Shown one piece after another: positions 1-9,010 of a stretch of 64,000 nt of DNA. The notes below the pieces were generated by a model. The model had not been told where the DNA came from. It ran no database searches and saw nothing but the letters and a program-made list of their open reading frames with translations. How positions within the stretch are numbered: position 1 is the stretch's first letter; every line of letters begins with the position of its first letter. The DNA is from Mesobacillus maritimus (GTDB lineage Bacteria > Bacillota > Bacilli > Bacillales > Cytobacillaceae): positions 62,001 through 126,000 of the forward strand of contig NZ_JAMBNR010000012.1 of the NCBI RefSeq assembly GCF_023715205.1, in the 5' to 3' direction. The position numbers and the translations under genes are program-made.

Positions 1-24
1 TACTTCTTTTCCAATTAGAGACAT
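1..24 (-). CDS. ahpC: Alkyl hydroperoxide reductase subunit C, N-terminal start only (partial)
   Basis: Only the first eight codons are in the window, reading MSLIGKEV on the reverse strand, preceded by an AGGAGG ribosome binding site at 31-38. That N-terminus is the one familiar from Bacillus AhpC, the 2-Cys peroxiredoxin that reduces hydrogen peroxide and organic peroxides with AhpF. The gene runs off the left edge. Eight residues are too few for proof, but the PerR-like operators just upstream (53-103) fit, because ahpC is a classic PerR target in Bacillus. Confidence 0.6.
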
Positions 25-52
25 AATTGAGTCCTCCTAAAAAATAATTATT

Positions 53-103
53 TCAGAATTATTATAGACAAGTTCATTCTTCATTATTCTATAATAATTC
101 TAA
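53..103 (-). promoter_or_regulatory. Two PerR-box-like operators upstream of ahpC
   Basis: Against the Bacillus PerR box TTATAATnATTATAA, the segment at 89-103 matches at 13 of 15 positions and the one at 53-67 at 12 of 15 (counted by eye, the free position included). A reverse-strand TATAAT at 61-66 lies inside the proximal box, so a bound repressor would cover the -10 element. PerR de-represses peroxide-defence genes when oxidised. From here to 335 the DNA is very AT-rich and I see no gene in it. Confidence 0.5.
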
Positions 104-335
104 TTCAATATAAATTATTATATTATAGTTACTCCCAATGTCAAGAGAAAACCATCATTGTTTTTCCGTTTTGGTTCATAATGCAGGATCTCTTTTGAAT
201 TAATAGATTTTACTATTTCTCAATTGTTAATGTGTTATTGAAAATAGATTTGCGAAATGAAGTGTTATTCTTCTATTATTTTACCGCTAAGAATGAAAAG
301 ATTAAAAAGTATGCTTTTAAATAAATTGAATGAAC

Positions 336-893
336 TTATGTAAGAGATAGAACCATATAATCATACAAATGTTGATGAATGGTTATGGTTTTTTTATAGG
401 TAAAACCAATGCGTTCATAAAGTTTCCGCGCCTTTGTATTGGATTTTTCAACATTTAAGGAAAGGGTGTGATAACCAAGCTCTTTTCCTGATTGAATGCT
501 CGCGTTTAATAGCTCCGTTCCGTAGCCACGCCCTCCAAACTGTGGATTCACACTCAATGTATCAAGATAAAAATCCGATTCATCTGCTTCCTGATCTATG
601 TTTGGCTTTACTCCATTTGTTTTTAAGAGATGCTGGCGAATCGGCTCATCTAGAGAGTAGGCATCTTTCCCGTGATAAGTTATCGCAATGCCAATGGGGA
701 GACCATCTACTGTCTTCACCAAAGTGTTGCGGTAGCTTAAGCGGTTTTGATCTTCACAAAAGAACTGTCCTAACTGTGACAAGACTTTGTTCTTCTCCGT
801 TTCCCCTGTTAAGCTAAGCGCAATATCATCAATGGCATCATAAATGAGACAACTAGCAAATTGCTTATCATCTTTTTTTGCAGGTCTAATCAA
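336..893 (-). CDS. GNAT family N-acetyltransferase
   Basis: A single-domain GNAT acetyltransferase of 185 residues. The acetyl-CoA pyrophosphate loop is visible as GGRGYGTELL, followed by a long helix and the usual C-terminal NTKARKLYERIGF block (a side-chain stacking pattern common to GNATs). Family members move an acetyl group from acetyl-CoA to an amine; the substrate cannot be told here. I start it at the TTG at 893, which has GAGGAG six bases upstream and gives the common GNAT opening MIRPA. The in-frame GTG at 929 sits directly against its own AAGGGA and is less likely. It is monocistronic, between ahpC and a divergent dehydrogenase gene. Confidence 0.85.
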   Translation of the reverse strand: MIRPAKKDDKQFASCLIYDAIDDIALSLTGETEKNKVLSQLGQFFCEDQNRLSYRNTLVKTVDGLPIGIAITYHGKDAYSLDEPIRQHLLKTNGVKPNIDQEADESDFYLDTLSVNPQFGGRGYGTELLNASIQSGKELGYHTLSLNVEKSNTKARKLYERIGFTYKKTITIHQHLYDYMVLSLT

Positions 894-1171
894 GCTTTTC
901 TCCTCGTTTCTAAAATTAAAGAACTCCACTCCCTTAGTTTACCTGATTAGGTTCCTATTTTTCATCCACGACGCTCACGTTTCTCTAACATGTTATTGGA
1001 CATGCCCTAAATTAAATTGTTGAAGAAATAATCTTTGCTTCTATATGTAAGTTAAGAAAATAGCCTTTGTGGCAAGGAACTGTTTAAGGAGGAGTTTTAG
1101 TTGTTTAAATTTAATTATATATGGAAGGATAGAAGGTTATTTTGATTGACTCAAAAGGTGGGGGAGCATTT

Positions 1172-2104
1172 ATGGAAATTAAAAAGATTGCTGTCATTGG
1201 TTCTGGTGTGATGGGACATGGAATTGCCCAATCTTATGCACTTGCAGGAATACCAGTAAATTTGTATGACATAAAAGAAGAGTTTTTAAAACAAGCACTG
1301 GGTTTGGTGCAATCTAATCTAACTTTACTTGTGAAGGAGAACGTCATTACCGATGTTCAGAAACAAGACACACTAAAGCGAATTAGGACTTCAACAGACT
1401 TAGAACAGTCAGTCAAAGATGCAGACTTTGTCACTGAAGCGATACCAGAAATCATTGAGCTTAAGTGGGAGTTATATGCTAAGTTGGAAAGGTTTTGCAA
1501 GCGTGAGGCGATTATCGCTTCGAACACCTCTACGTTTCCAATTTCCAAGTTAATTGAAAAATCATCGACGGCTGAAAGGATGTTAATTACGCACTTTTTT
1601 AATCCGGCTCAGTTGGTTCCACTTGTTGAAATCGTTAAACATGAATACGTTACAGATGAAGTACTAGACACTACTAAAAGGCTATTAGTAAAGATTGGAA
1701 AAACTCCTATTGTTTTAAGGAAAGATGTGCCTGGTTTTATTGCCAACAGATTGCAGGCCGCGGTTGTTCGAGAGGCGTTTCATTTATTGGAAGCGGGAGT
1801 TGCTGATGCTGAAGACATTGACAAAGCAGTTTCAGCTGGTCCCGGTTTTCGCTGGGCTTTTTGTGGGCCGATTGAAACGGCGGATTTTGGGGGATTGGAC
1901 ACTTGGCAACGAGTCATCGATAATCTCGCACCAGAATTAGATCAACGGAAAACCGCACCCACCTTAATCACACAGAAGGTAGAACAAGGAAAGTTGGGAA
2001 CGAAAACGGGAGAAGGAATTTATCAGTATGAGGAAGAAACTGTTGCTGATAGAATTCTACAGCGGGATACCAACTTTATCCGGTTAGCAAAAATCAGACA
2101 GTAA
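1172..2104 (+). CDS. 3-hydroxyacyl-CoA dehydrogenase (PaaH/Hbd type)
   Basis: 310 residues, the size of the stand-alone NAD-dependent 3-hydroxybutyryl/3-hydroxyacyl-CoA dehydrogenases. The N-terminal Rossmann motif GSGVMGHGIA is at residues 10-19. The NTSTFPIS and THFFNPAQLVPLVE blocks (with the catalytic His) and the DVPGFIANRL joint to the helical C-terminal domain follow. It oxidises L-3-hydroxyacyl-CoA to 3-ketoacyl-CoA in fatty-acid or aromatic degradation. The start is ATG 1172, which has GGTGGGGGA just upstream; an in-frame TTG at 1142 has no such site. No other beta-oxidation gene is adjacent, so the physiological substrate is open. A terminator follows. Confidence 0.9.
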   Translation: MEIKKIAVIGSGVMGHGIAQSYALAGIPVNLYDIKEEFLKQALGLVQSNLTLLVKENVITDVQKQDTLKRIRTSTDLEQSVKDADFVTEAIPEIIELKWELYAKLERFCKREAIIASNTSTFPISKLIEKSSTAERMLITHFFNPAQLVPLVEIVKHEYVTDEVLDTTKRLLVKIGKTPIVLRKDVPGFIANRLQAAVVREAFHLLEAGVADAEDIDKAVSAGPGFRWAFCGPIETADFGGLDTWQRVIDNLAPELDQRKTAPTLITQKVEQGKLGTKTGEGIYQYEEETVADRILQRDTNFIRLAKIRQ

Positions 2105-2114
2105 CGATATTTTT

Positions 2115-2157
2115 AAGGGCTTGTAGAAGTGAGGATAACTTGTACGAGCCCTTTTTT
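2115..2157. terminator. Terminator between convergent genes
   Basis: AAGGGCTTGTA pairs with the TACGAGCCCTT arm and is followed by TTTTTT. It lies between the 3' ends of the dehydrogenase and the reverse-strand epimerase and could serve both. Confidence 0.8.
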
Positions 2158-2166
2158 GGGTGAAAT

Positions 2167-3174
2167 TCAACTTGAATAGTATTGTTTGTACCAATTGATG
2201 AATTGGCCTAAACCGTCCTCAATTGATGTGCTAGGTGAAAATCCAACATCTTTTTGGAAATCTGCGATATCGGCATAAGTCTCTTTTACATCCCCAGGCT
2301 GCATTGGAAAAAACTCAATTTTTGCCTTTTTCCCAATGAGTTGCTCTAAAATCCGTATTAAGTCAATTAACTTTACAGGCTGGTGGTTTCCAATGTTATA
2401 GATTTTATATGGCGCAGTGCTTAGGTTAGGTTCTGGTTGTGCGGAGTCCCATGCATGGTTTGGCTTTGGCGGTGAATGAAGCAAGGCAATTATTCCTTTT
2501 ACGACATCATCGATATAGGTGAAATCTCTGCTCATATCGCCATGGTTAAAGACCTTGATTTTTTTGCCTTCAAAAATATCTTTTGTAAAGGAAAAATAGG
2601 CCATATCAGGTCTACCCCAAGGTCCATAAACTGTGAAGAATCGTAAACCTGTCGTTGGGATTTGAAACAAATGGCTATAAGAATGTGCCATTAGTTCATT
2701 CGCTTTTTTGGTCGCAGCATACAGGCTAATTGGGTGATCAACCGAATCTTTTGTTGAAAAAGGGATTTTCGTATTCGCCCCATATACGGAGCTTGATGAC
2801 GCATAAATCAAGTGTTGTACCGAGTATTGTCGGCAAGCTTCTAAAATATTTGAAAATCCAACTAAATTGGAATTAATATAGGACTCTGGGTTCTTGATGC
2901 TATAACGGACCCCAGCCTGCGCAGCTAGATTAATAACAATCTCAATCGAATGATTTTTAAAAATAGATTTTAAAGCTGTTTGATTGGCCAAATCAATCTT
3001 ATAGAAATGAAAGTTCGCATCTTTATATAAAATGTTTAATCGATCATTCTTTAATTGAACATCATAGTAGGAATTTAAATGATCGATCCCAATAACTTGA
3101 AACCCTTGGGTTAATAGTTCTTTTGCAAGATGAAAACCAATAAACCCTCCTGCTCCGGTGACTAAAATGGTCAT
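2167..3174 (-). CDS. NAD-dependent nucleotide-sugar epimerase (UDP-glucuronate 4-epimerase type)
   Basis: An extended SDR of 335 residues. GAGGFIG (residues 7-13) binds NAD, serines 126-129 precede the catalytic YAATK (Tyr152, Lys156), and the N-terminal NSYYDVQLKNDRL segment resembles UDP-glucuronic acid 4-epimerases. The likely reaction is C4 epimerisation of a UDP-sugar to feed a polysaccharide. It is the last gene of a three-gene reverse-strand operon and overlaps the upstream kinase-like gene by 4 bases (ATGA). In B. subtilis a similar epimerase and glycosyltransferase occur together in the ytc spore-coat polysaccharide cluster. That parallel is from memory and is an inference for this strain. 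Confidence 0.85.
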   Translation of the reverse strand: MTILVTGAGGFIGFHLAKELLTQGFQVIGIDHLNSYYDVQLKNDRLNILYKDANFHFYKIDLANQTALKSIFKNHSIEIVINLAAQAGVRYSIKNPESYINSNLVGFSNILEACRQYSVQHLIYASSSSVYGANTKIPFSTKDSVDHPISLYAATKKANELMAHSYSHLFQIPTTGLRFFTVYGPWGRPDMAYFSFTKDIFEGKKIKVFNHGDMSRDFTYIDDVVKGIIALLHSPPKPNHAWDSAQPEPNLSTAPYKIYNIGNHQPVKLIDLIRILEQLIGKKAKIEFFPMQPGDVKETYADIADFQKDVGFSPSTSIEDGLGQFINWYKQYYSS

Positions 3175-4433
3175 TTTCTACGAGCTCTCGCTGTATTTTT
3201 ATTTTTCTTGGTATTTCGATTTTCAATTTCTGCTTTAAGTCTCGCTGCATAAGATCCTTCTTCAATCATTTCATTCAATAAAGGAATCGGTGTTTCGGTC
3301 CATTCAGCGTGAAGGTTTGGCTCAAGTTTTTTTACCTGCTCAAAGAACGATTCGAGAAATCCTCTCTCGTGAAGGTTTTGAATGAGCTCAATAGGATCAG
3401 GTTGTTCACGAGAATAAGAATAGACATGATCGACCATTTTAAAGCCGTCGTGGGTAATAAAAATATGCCGTAGCGGGGCATCTACTTGCTTAAAACCGAC
3501 CTTTTTCATTGAGACTAAAATATCTAGTAAGCGCCGGGTGATATCCTCAGAAAGGTGGGACTGTTTCTTTAAAAATTGATTTAAGTTTGGACCTAATAAA
3601 TATTCCATGACTATATAATTGGAGCCTGTTTCATACACTTTTGGAATAAAGGGCAATTTTTGATTGGACAAAAGAACGTCTTTTTCTTGTTGGCAGTGGT
3701 TTTGTTTGCCATAAATTTTTACACAGCGATTTTCGGCGATGCGATAGACGGCACCTTGATGTCCTTTGCCGATCAGCGGTGTAGAAATCGAACTTTCTAC
3801 TTTCACACCTTTTCCAGAATCCCCAGAGCTAACGGGGATGTTTCGATAATCAATTGTATTTTGGTTAAAATAATCATCCCAAGCTTGAAATGTTTCCGGC
3901 TCTAACTGTTTGACTTGTGATAAAAAAGAGTCTTTTAGGAGAATGATCTTTAAATCCCTTAACAATTTTAATGGCACAGGATGCATTCGTTTAAAAGCGT
4001 TAACATGGTCGACAACCTTTAATTCTTCATTCTCAAGAACAAAAATATGACGTAGTGGGGCATCAATCATAGTAAAGTTCGCTTCTGTCATTTCACGTAA
4101 CATTGTAAGCAGTTTTTTTGTAATGGATTCGGGAATATAGGTGCAATTCCTAAGATATTCTTTTAATGTTGGAGCGTTAAAGTATTCCATCACCACATAA
4201 TTAGGTCCTGATTCATACAAGATAGGAAAAAAACTTAGGTGTTGGCCAGATTCAAGAGCTTCTGCCTCCATCTTGGCTTGAACAGGATCCGTATAGATTT
4301 TGACACATTTTTCATCTGAAAGTTTAAAAACGGCTCCTTGAGACCCCATCCCAATTAAGGGGAAGGAAGTCGGGTTGTCGATGACGAGCGTTTTATTGCC
4401 TTTGGTGACAGTAATATTTTTAAAATTTTCCAT
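3171..4433 (-). CDS. Tandem protein-kinase-like protein (two kinase lobes)
   Basis: 420 residues built as an internal duplication of a small kinase-like domain. Each half has a glycine loop (IGMGSQGAV at 27-35; IGKGHQGAV at 221-229), a CVKIY lysine (Lys45, Lys239), a hinge VMEY (81-84, 275-278), a DAPLRHIF segment at the place of the catalytic loop (Asp124, Asp318), and VDHV at the place of DFG (Asp142, Asp335). Classical HRD and DFG are absent, so it is an atypical kinase or pseudokinase, perhaps acting on a sugar or lipid instead of a protein. It overlaps the glycosyltransferase by 14 bases and the epimerase by 4, so it is translationally coupled to polysaccharide genes. Confidence 0.75.
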   Translation of the reverse strand: MENFKNITVTKGNKTLVIDNPTSFPLIGMGSQGAVFKLSDEKCVKIYTDPVQAKMEAEALESGQHLSFFPILYESGPNYVVMEYFNAPTLKEYLRNCTYIPESITKKLLTMLREMTEANFTMIDAPLRHIFVLENEELKVVDHVNAFKRMHPVPLKLLRDLKIILLKDSFLSQVKQLEPETFQAWDDYFNQNTIDYRNIPVSSGDSGKGVKVESSISTPLIGKGHQGAVYRIAENRCVKIYGKQNHCQQEKDVLLSNQKLPFIPKVYETGSNYIVMEYLLGPNLNQFLKKQSHLSEDITRRLLDILVSMKKVGFKQVDAPLRHIFITHDGFKMVDHVYSYSREQPDPIELIQNLHERGFLESFFEQVKKLEPNLHAEWTETPIPLLNEMIEEGSYAARLKAEIENRNTKKNKNTARARRK

Positions 4434-5496
4434 GACGTTTCCCTCCTAACAATTCGTTATAATAGCTTGCTTGGAGAAGAAGCTGTTTTTTCGCATCAAA
4501 TAATTGCTCAACTTTTTTTCGAGCGTTTTTAGTAAACGCCTCCCAAAGAGTGGTGTGACTTAGCATAAATTCAAGTCCTAAGGCAAGTTCGTCTACATTA
4601 TTTTCTGCTACTAAGAATCCATTCTTCTGATGTGTGATTAATTCAGGGATTCCGGCATGATTGGTCGAGATAACTGGAACTCCTAAGGCCATTGCTTCTT
4701 TAAGGGTATTTGGTATTCCTTCGACATCGCCATTACTTGCTTCCAAACTAGCAGCACAAAATAAGTCTGCATTCCGCATCTGTTCTCGTACTTGTTCTTT
4801 CGGAAGATGTTGCAATAAACGGAAAGAGTCGCCTAAATTTAATTGAGTTGCTAGCGAAGAGAGCTCATCATGAAGCTCACCTCTGCCAATAATCGTCAAA
4901 GTAGCATGAGGATATTTTGATTGAAGCTTTTTGAATGCCTTCATTAAGACGTGATGCCCTTTCTTTTCTACTAATCTACCGACCGAAAGAATATTTTGAG
5001 TCCCGTTTAGGTTGGGTGGAGTGTACGTATATTGAGTTAGGTCCACACCCCCATAGAGTACTTTTATTTTTTCAGGTGGGCAGCCCCATGATATCATCCT
5101 GTCGGCTAAATGCTGACAAACAGGGTAAAATTCTTCGCCATTGGCAAATAACATTTTCATATTGTCTAAATATCCAACCGGTTGATTGGCTAAGGTCGCA
5201 TCTCTGCCGCGAATGCTGGTCACCAAAGGAAGGTTTGTTTTTTCTTTGAATGGGAGCAAAAGTACGCCTAATTGACCGTGGTGGGCATGCAAAAGCGAGA
5301 TTTTGTTTTTATTGACGAATTCTTTTGGGGAGAATATTTCATCAAGATAATGAACCTTTTCATTTAGCAAGGAAAGGTCGGTCATATATTTCGGTTGGCG
5401 GACAAGGTGGATATAATCGTAACCGGGGACTTGGCGAATTTGTGGAATATATTGGGTGGGATCAACTCGTAAATTTAAGTGCATGACTTTCGACAA
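4420..5496 (-). CDS. Glycosyltransferase family 4 protein
   Basis: A 358-residue GT-B fold glycosyltransferase. The C-terminal donor domain begins near NILSVGRLVEKKGHHVL and carries the GT4 signature EGIPNTLKEAMALGVPVIST with its catalytic/donor-binding glutamates. The N-terminal domain contains LLHAHHGQLGVLLLPF and RGRDAT segments typical of acceptor domains. It transfers a sugar from a nucleotide donor, probably at the cytoplasmic face of the membrane. First gene of the operon with the kinase-like protein and epimerase. A spore-surface or capsular polysaccharide role is plausible, but no flippase or polymerase is nearby. Confidence 0.85.
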   Translation of the reverse strand: MSKVMHLNLRVDPTQYIPQIRQVPGYDYIHLVRQPKYMTDLSLLNEKVHYLDEIFSPKEFVNKNKISLLHAHHGQLGVLLLPFKEKTNLPLVTSIRGRDATLANQPVGYLDNMKMLFANGEEFYPVCQHLADRMISWGCPPEKIKVLYGGVDLTQYTYTPPNLNGTQNILSVGRLVEKKGHHVLMKAFKKLQSKYPHATLTIIGRGELHDELSSLATQLNLGDSFRLLQHLPKEQVREQMRNADLFCAASLEASNGDVEGIPNTLKEAMALGVPVISTNHAGIPELITHQKNGFLVAENNVDELALGLEFMLSHTTLWEAFTKNARKKVEQLFDAKKQLLLQASYYNELLGGKRHGKF

Positions 5497-5714
5497 AATA
5501 AACTTCTCCTTTCATAGAAAATATAGGATATTTTAGACTATGCAGTCAAAGGACAAGGAGAAATGGACGATGTGGAAATTAAATGCAATTTAGGTGAAAG
5601 GCTAAGGTTAAACACAAAATTAGTTTTTAGAAAATAGGAAATTTTCAATAATATTTGATATAATAATATTGGCTGAGAAGGACAAAGCACCAAACTACTG
5701 GGGGAGTGAAGGAT

Positions 5715-7139
5715 TTGAAAATTACCGATTTAACAGCAACGGGACTAAAGAAGCTCATTCAACGAAAAGAGTTGTCACCAGTGGAAGTTGTTCGTACTTA
5801 CTTAAAACGAATTGAAACACATAACAGTCAATGGAATGCATATGTCACCGTTAATGAGCATGCGGTTGAAGAAGCGAAAAAAGCCGAAGACAAGCTGATG
5901 AAAGGAGAAGAAATTGGAATTCTACACGGTGTTCCTGTAGCAATTAAAGATTTAACTCCGACGAAGGGAATAAAAACAACCTTTGGTTCTCCGCTCTTTA
6001 AGGATCATATTCCCGATGAAGACCCCATCTTTTTGAAACGAATTAAAGCAGCTGGCGGGATTGTGTTAGGGAAAACGAATACACCTGAATTTGGACATAA
6101 AGGCGTGACAGATAACCCTTTGTTTGGGGTGACGAAAAATCCGTGGAATGAAAAGCTAACTCCTGGTGGTTCTAGTGGTGGTTCGGCGGCAGCGGTGGCA
6201 GCGAAACTAGCACCAATTGCTGAAGGAAGTGATGGCGGAGGTTCGATTCGGATTCCTGCTGCACTAACGGGGATTTTTGGATTTAAACCAACTTTTGGTG
6301 TTATTCCACATGAGGGGGAGGAAAATTTATTTGGGTCGGAACATCCATATTTACATAATGGACCAATGGCTAGAAGTGTTGAAGATGCAGCCTTGTTATT
6401 TTCTGTGATGCAAGGATATGATGCGAATGTACCGAATGCCGTTCCTGATTTAGGTAAAAATTTTACTGATTTGAATCTTGATTTGAAAGGCTTAAAAGTG
6501 GGATATACTCGCAATTTTGGGTTATATGAGGTATCTCACGATGTGGCTCAAATTGTAGACAAAGCGGTTGAACATTTTACCGAGCTCGGTTGCCAGGTGG
6601 AAGAGGTTGACGTCGATTTCCAAATGAGTTTAAAAGAACTAACAAGAGCATTTTCAGGAATGTGGTGTGTCAGCTATGCTGCAAACTATGGAAAGTTCTA
6701 TGACCAAGAGCCAAGTAGCTTTTCAGAAGGAATGGCGAAAATGATTCACATTGGCCGAAAATACAGTGCAGTAGATTACAAGGCGATAGAAAGGAAACGA
6801 ACGCAAATTTGGCGAGAAATTCAAAATCTACTAAACAACTATGACTTAGTCCTTTCCCCGGTGTTAGCGACAACTGCTTTTGAACATCATCTTGCTGGTC
6901 CATCTATCATTAATGGCAAAGAGGTTCAACCAGCTACAGATTGGATGATGACCCAAATTTATAATTTTACAGGACATCCTGCAGCTTCCTTGCCAGTGGG
7001 CTTAGCCAGCAATGGACTACCGGTGGGCTTACAGGTAGCTGCCAATCGATATCAAGACCAACTTGTTCTCCAAGCATGCCATGCCTATGAAAAAGCGTTT
7101 CAAACCTATCAAGACCCACTAGCCTTATTGAATAAGTAG
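5715..7139 (+). CDS. Amidase signature family enzyme
   Basis: 474 residues with the complete amidase-signature triad: Lys78 in AIKDL, the cis-Ser in GGSSGGSAAA (about 153-154), and the nucleophile Ser177 in GSDGGGSIRIPAA. These enzymes hydrolyse amides (fatty amides, nitrile-derived amides, N-acyl compounds); relatives include GatA, but no gatB/gatC is adjacent and the sequence after the signature looks like a free-standing amidase. I place the start at the TTG at 5715, eight bases after GGGGGAG. The in-frame GTG at 5706 overlaps that site. Cytosolic, with no signal peptide. Confidence 0.88.
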   Translation: MKITDLTATGLKKLIQRKELSPVEVVRTYLKRIETHNSQWNAYVTVNEHAVEEAKKAEDKLMKGEEIGILHGVPVAIKDLTPTKGIKTTFGSPLFKDHIPDEDPIFLKRIKAAGGIVLGKTNTPEFGHKGVTDNPLFGVTKNPWNEKLTPGGSSGGSAAAVAAKLAPIAEGSDGGGSIRIPAALTGIFGFKPTFGVIPHEGEENLFGSEHPYLHNGPMARSVEDAALLFSVMQGYDANVPNAVPDLGKNFTDLNLDLKGLKVGYTRNFGLYEVSHDVAQIVDKAVEHFTELGCQVEEVDVDFQMSLKELTRAFSGMWCVSYAANYGKFYDQEPSSFSEGMAKMIHIGRKYSAVDYKAIERKRTQIWREIQNLLNNYDLVLSPVLATTAFEHHLAGPSIINGKEVQPATDWMMTQIYNFTGHPAASLPVGLASNGLPVGLQVAANRYQDQLVLQACHAYEKAFQTYQDPLALLNK

Positions 7140-7143
7140 GAAC

Positions 7144-7180
7144 AGACCAGAGTGTGCTAATGTGCATTCTGGTCTTGTAT
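7144..7180 (+). terminator. Terminator after amidase gene
   Basis: AGACCAGA (7144-7151) pairs with TCTGGTCT (7168-7175), with further pairing in the loop. The T tail is short and interrupted, so efficiency is uncertain. Confidence 0.6.
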
Positions 7181-7356
7181 TATCAACAAAATTAGGTATC
7201 CTCGTGTTCGTTAGTTTTAGAAGTTTGATTTGATAGGGTTTTTGCGAAAATCCTAAAAATGTCTGCGAGAATAGTTGCTGTAATGACAACGCATTTTATT
7301 ATAACCAATGCAAGGTTTGATCAAGAGTTTTAAGAATTGAAAGGTGTTAGTTAACC

Positions 7357-8412
7357 ATGAATAAAAAAGTCATTGATTTACGAAGCGATACGGTGACATT
7401 GCCGAAACCAGAAATGATGGAATTTATCGCTCAAGCGAGGCTTGGTGATGATCTTCTTGGGGAAGACCCGACGGTGAGGGAGTTGGAAAGAAAGGCGGCC
7501 AATCTGTTGGGAATGGAAGAAGGTTTACTCGTTTTGTCTGGTACAATGGCAAATCAAGTCGCGCTCATGACCTATTGCGATAGAGGACAAGAAATTCTCT
7601 TAGGAAAAGACTCACACCTCTTCAATCTTGAAGGAGCGGCGATGGCGGCAGTTGCTCAAGTCCAGCCACGACCAATTGAAGTCCACCAAGGTTATTATGA
7701 TCCGGAACTCATGGAGGAACAAATCCATACAGGAGATATTCAAAAAGCGGAAACAAGCTTAATTTGCCTCGAGAATACATATAACTTGAATAAAGGGCAA
7801 GTAGTTTCTGTTGAGAACATGAAGGAAATTAAACAGCTTGCGGAGCAGTATCATTTGCCTGTTTATATGGATGGTGCACGTATTTTCAATGCACTCATTG
7901 AGTTAGACATGAGGCCAGCCGATCTTGGCCAGTATGTTGATGGGGTCCAGTTTTGTTTAACAAAAGGATTAGGATGTCCCCTTGGGTCCGTTTTAGTAGG
8001 AAATAAAGAGTTTATTACGAAAGCTCGATTGAACCGTCAGCGACTCGGTGGGGGGATGAGGCAAGCTGGAGTCATTGCGGCACCAGGCATATATGCGCTT
8101 GATCATATGATTGATCGCCTGAGTGTGGATCACCAACGAGCGAAGAGACTAGCAAAAGGGATTGCAGATATTGAGGGGCTAGTGATTAATTTACAAGAAG
8201 TTCATACTAATATTATTTCCCCTGTCATTAATGTAGAGCATTTAAACACAGATGGTTTGCTTGCTGATTTGGCTAAGAAAGGAGTGAAAGTCAAAAAAAT
8301 TGGAAAGCGTGAGTTTCGTATGATTGTTCATTACCAAATTACCGATGAGGACATTGATTATGTATTATATGCTTTAAGGCAATGTTTCCCGGGTTCTTAT
8401 TCATTTTCTTAA
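7357..8412 (+). CDS. ltaE: Low-specificity L-threonine aldolase
   Basis: 351 residues of the fold-type I PLP threonine aldolase family. DLRSDTVTLP opens the protein, GDDLLGEDPTV shapes the active site, MDGARIFNAL (Asp172, Arg175) contacts PLP and substrate, and FCLTKGLGCPLGS contains the Schiff-base Lys203. It splits L-threonine and L-allo-threonine to glycine and acetaldehyde. It stands alone: no glycine-cleavage or threonine-synthesis genes adjoin it. Start ATG 7357 is preceded by GAAAGGTG. Confidence 0.93.
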   Translation: MNKKVIDLRSDTVTLPKPEMMEFIAQARLGDDLLGEDPTVRELERKAANLLGMEEGLLVLSGTMANQVALMTYCDRGQEILLGKDSHLFNLEGAAMAAVAQVQPRPIEVHQGYYDPELMEEQIHTGDIQKAETSLICLENTYNLNKGQVVSVENMKEIKQLAEQYHLPVYMDGARIFNALIELDMRPADLGQYVDGVQFCLTKGLGCPLGSVLVGNKEFITKARLNRQRLGGGMRQAGVIAAPGIYALDHMIDRLSVDHQRAKRLAKGIADIEGLVINLQEVHTNIISPVINVEHLNTDGLLADLAKKGVKVKKIGKREFRMIVHYQITDEDIDYVLYALRQCFPGSYSFS

Positions 8413-8487
8413 TGGAACGATAGCTTTTATGTTACTATTATAATAATAGAGAAAAGTGGTCAACTGTTTATGTAAAGGGGGGGTATC

Positions 8488-8682
8488 ATGAATTTTGCCA
8501 TCATCTTGGTTATTATCATTGTGGTGTTGGCCCTCATTTTCACGGTACTATTAGCAGGAAAAGGCGATGAAACATACAGACAAGATACAAAACGAAACGC
8601 CACGAATTTAACCGCTATTTATACGATTGTGATTTTATTATCATTAATCGCGGTTGCAATCTATATTCGTTGGTATGTTTAG
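8488..8682 (+). CDS. 64-residue membrane protein, paralogue of the one at 39201
   Basis: Preceded by an unusually strong AAAGGGGGGG site. Residues 3-23 and 42-62 form two hydrophobic segments that flank a charged, conserved loop (LLAGKGDETYRQDTKRN). A second copy at 39201-39395 shares roughly 60 percent of residues by eye, above all the LLAG-GDE motif, TKRN and NLT-IY-IVILLSL. Function unknown to me. The conserved polar loop between two helices suggests a partner-binding membrane protein. A TATAAT at 8439-8444 could be its -10 element. Confidence 0.85.
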   Translation: MNFAIILVIIIVVLALIFTVLLAGKGDETYRQDTKRNATNLTAIYTIVILLSLIAVAIYIRWYV

Positions 8683-8860
8683 TGTGGGAATTTGCCGCTT
8701 TTCATACAGACACAGGAGCTGATTATAGACTAATACTCGAATTCTGATATTTGGGACATTTGTAATCATGTATTTTAAAACAGACTCCTATAAGAAGATG
8801 AAGAAGAGCTACTAAAAAGTTAACAGGGATTCCGTTTTCTAACATAAAAAAATACTAATC

Positions 8861-8902
8861 AAAATGAGTGCCAATTTGTATAGGAATTGACACTCATTTT
8901 TT
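8861..8902 (+). terminator. Terminator-like hairpin
   Basis: ATGAGTGCCAATT and AATTGACACTCAT form a 12-pair stem with one mismatch, followed by a TTTTTT run. It is 180 bases beyond the 64-residue membrane gene and is the first good terminator after it. Confidence 0.7.
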
Positions 8903-9010
8903 ATTGGTGAAAGCCATTTGGCTGTAAATATGAATAGAGAAATGCACCCAACATTGTAAGAGGACGATGGCTGTTATACCCCAATCTGATGTGCAATTTA
9001 ACTAAACGGA

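Noticed and set aside
434-817. A 127-codon forward frame opposite the first GNAT gene
   Set aside because: It lies wholly antisense to a well-supported acetyltransferase, has no ribosome site and encodes no recognisable pattern.
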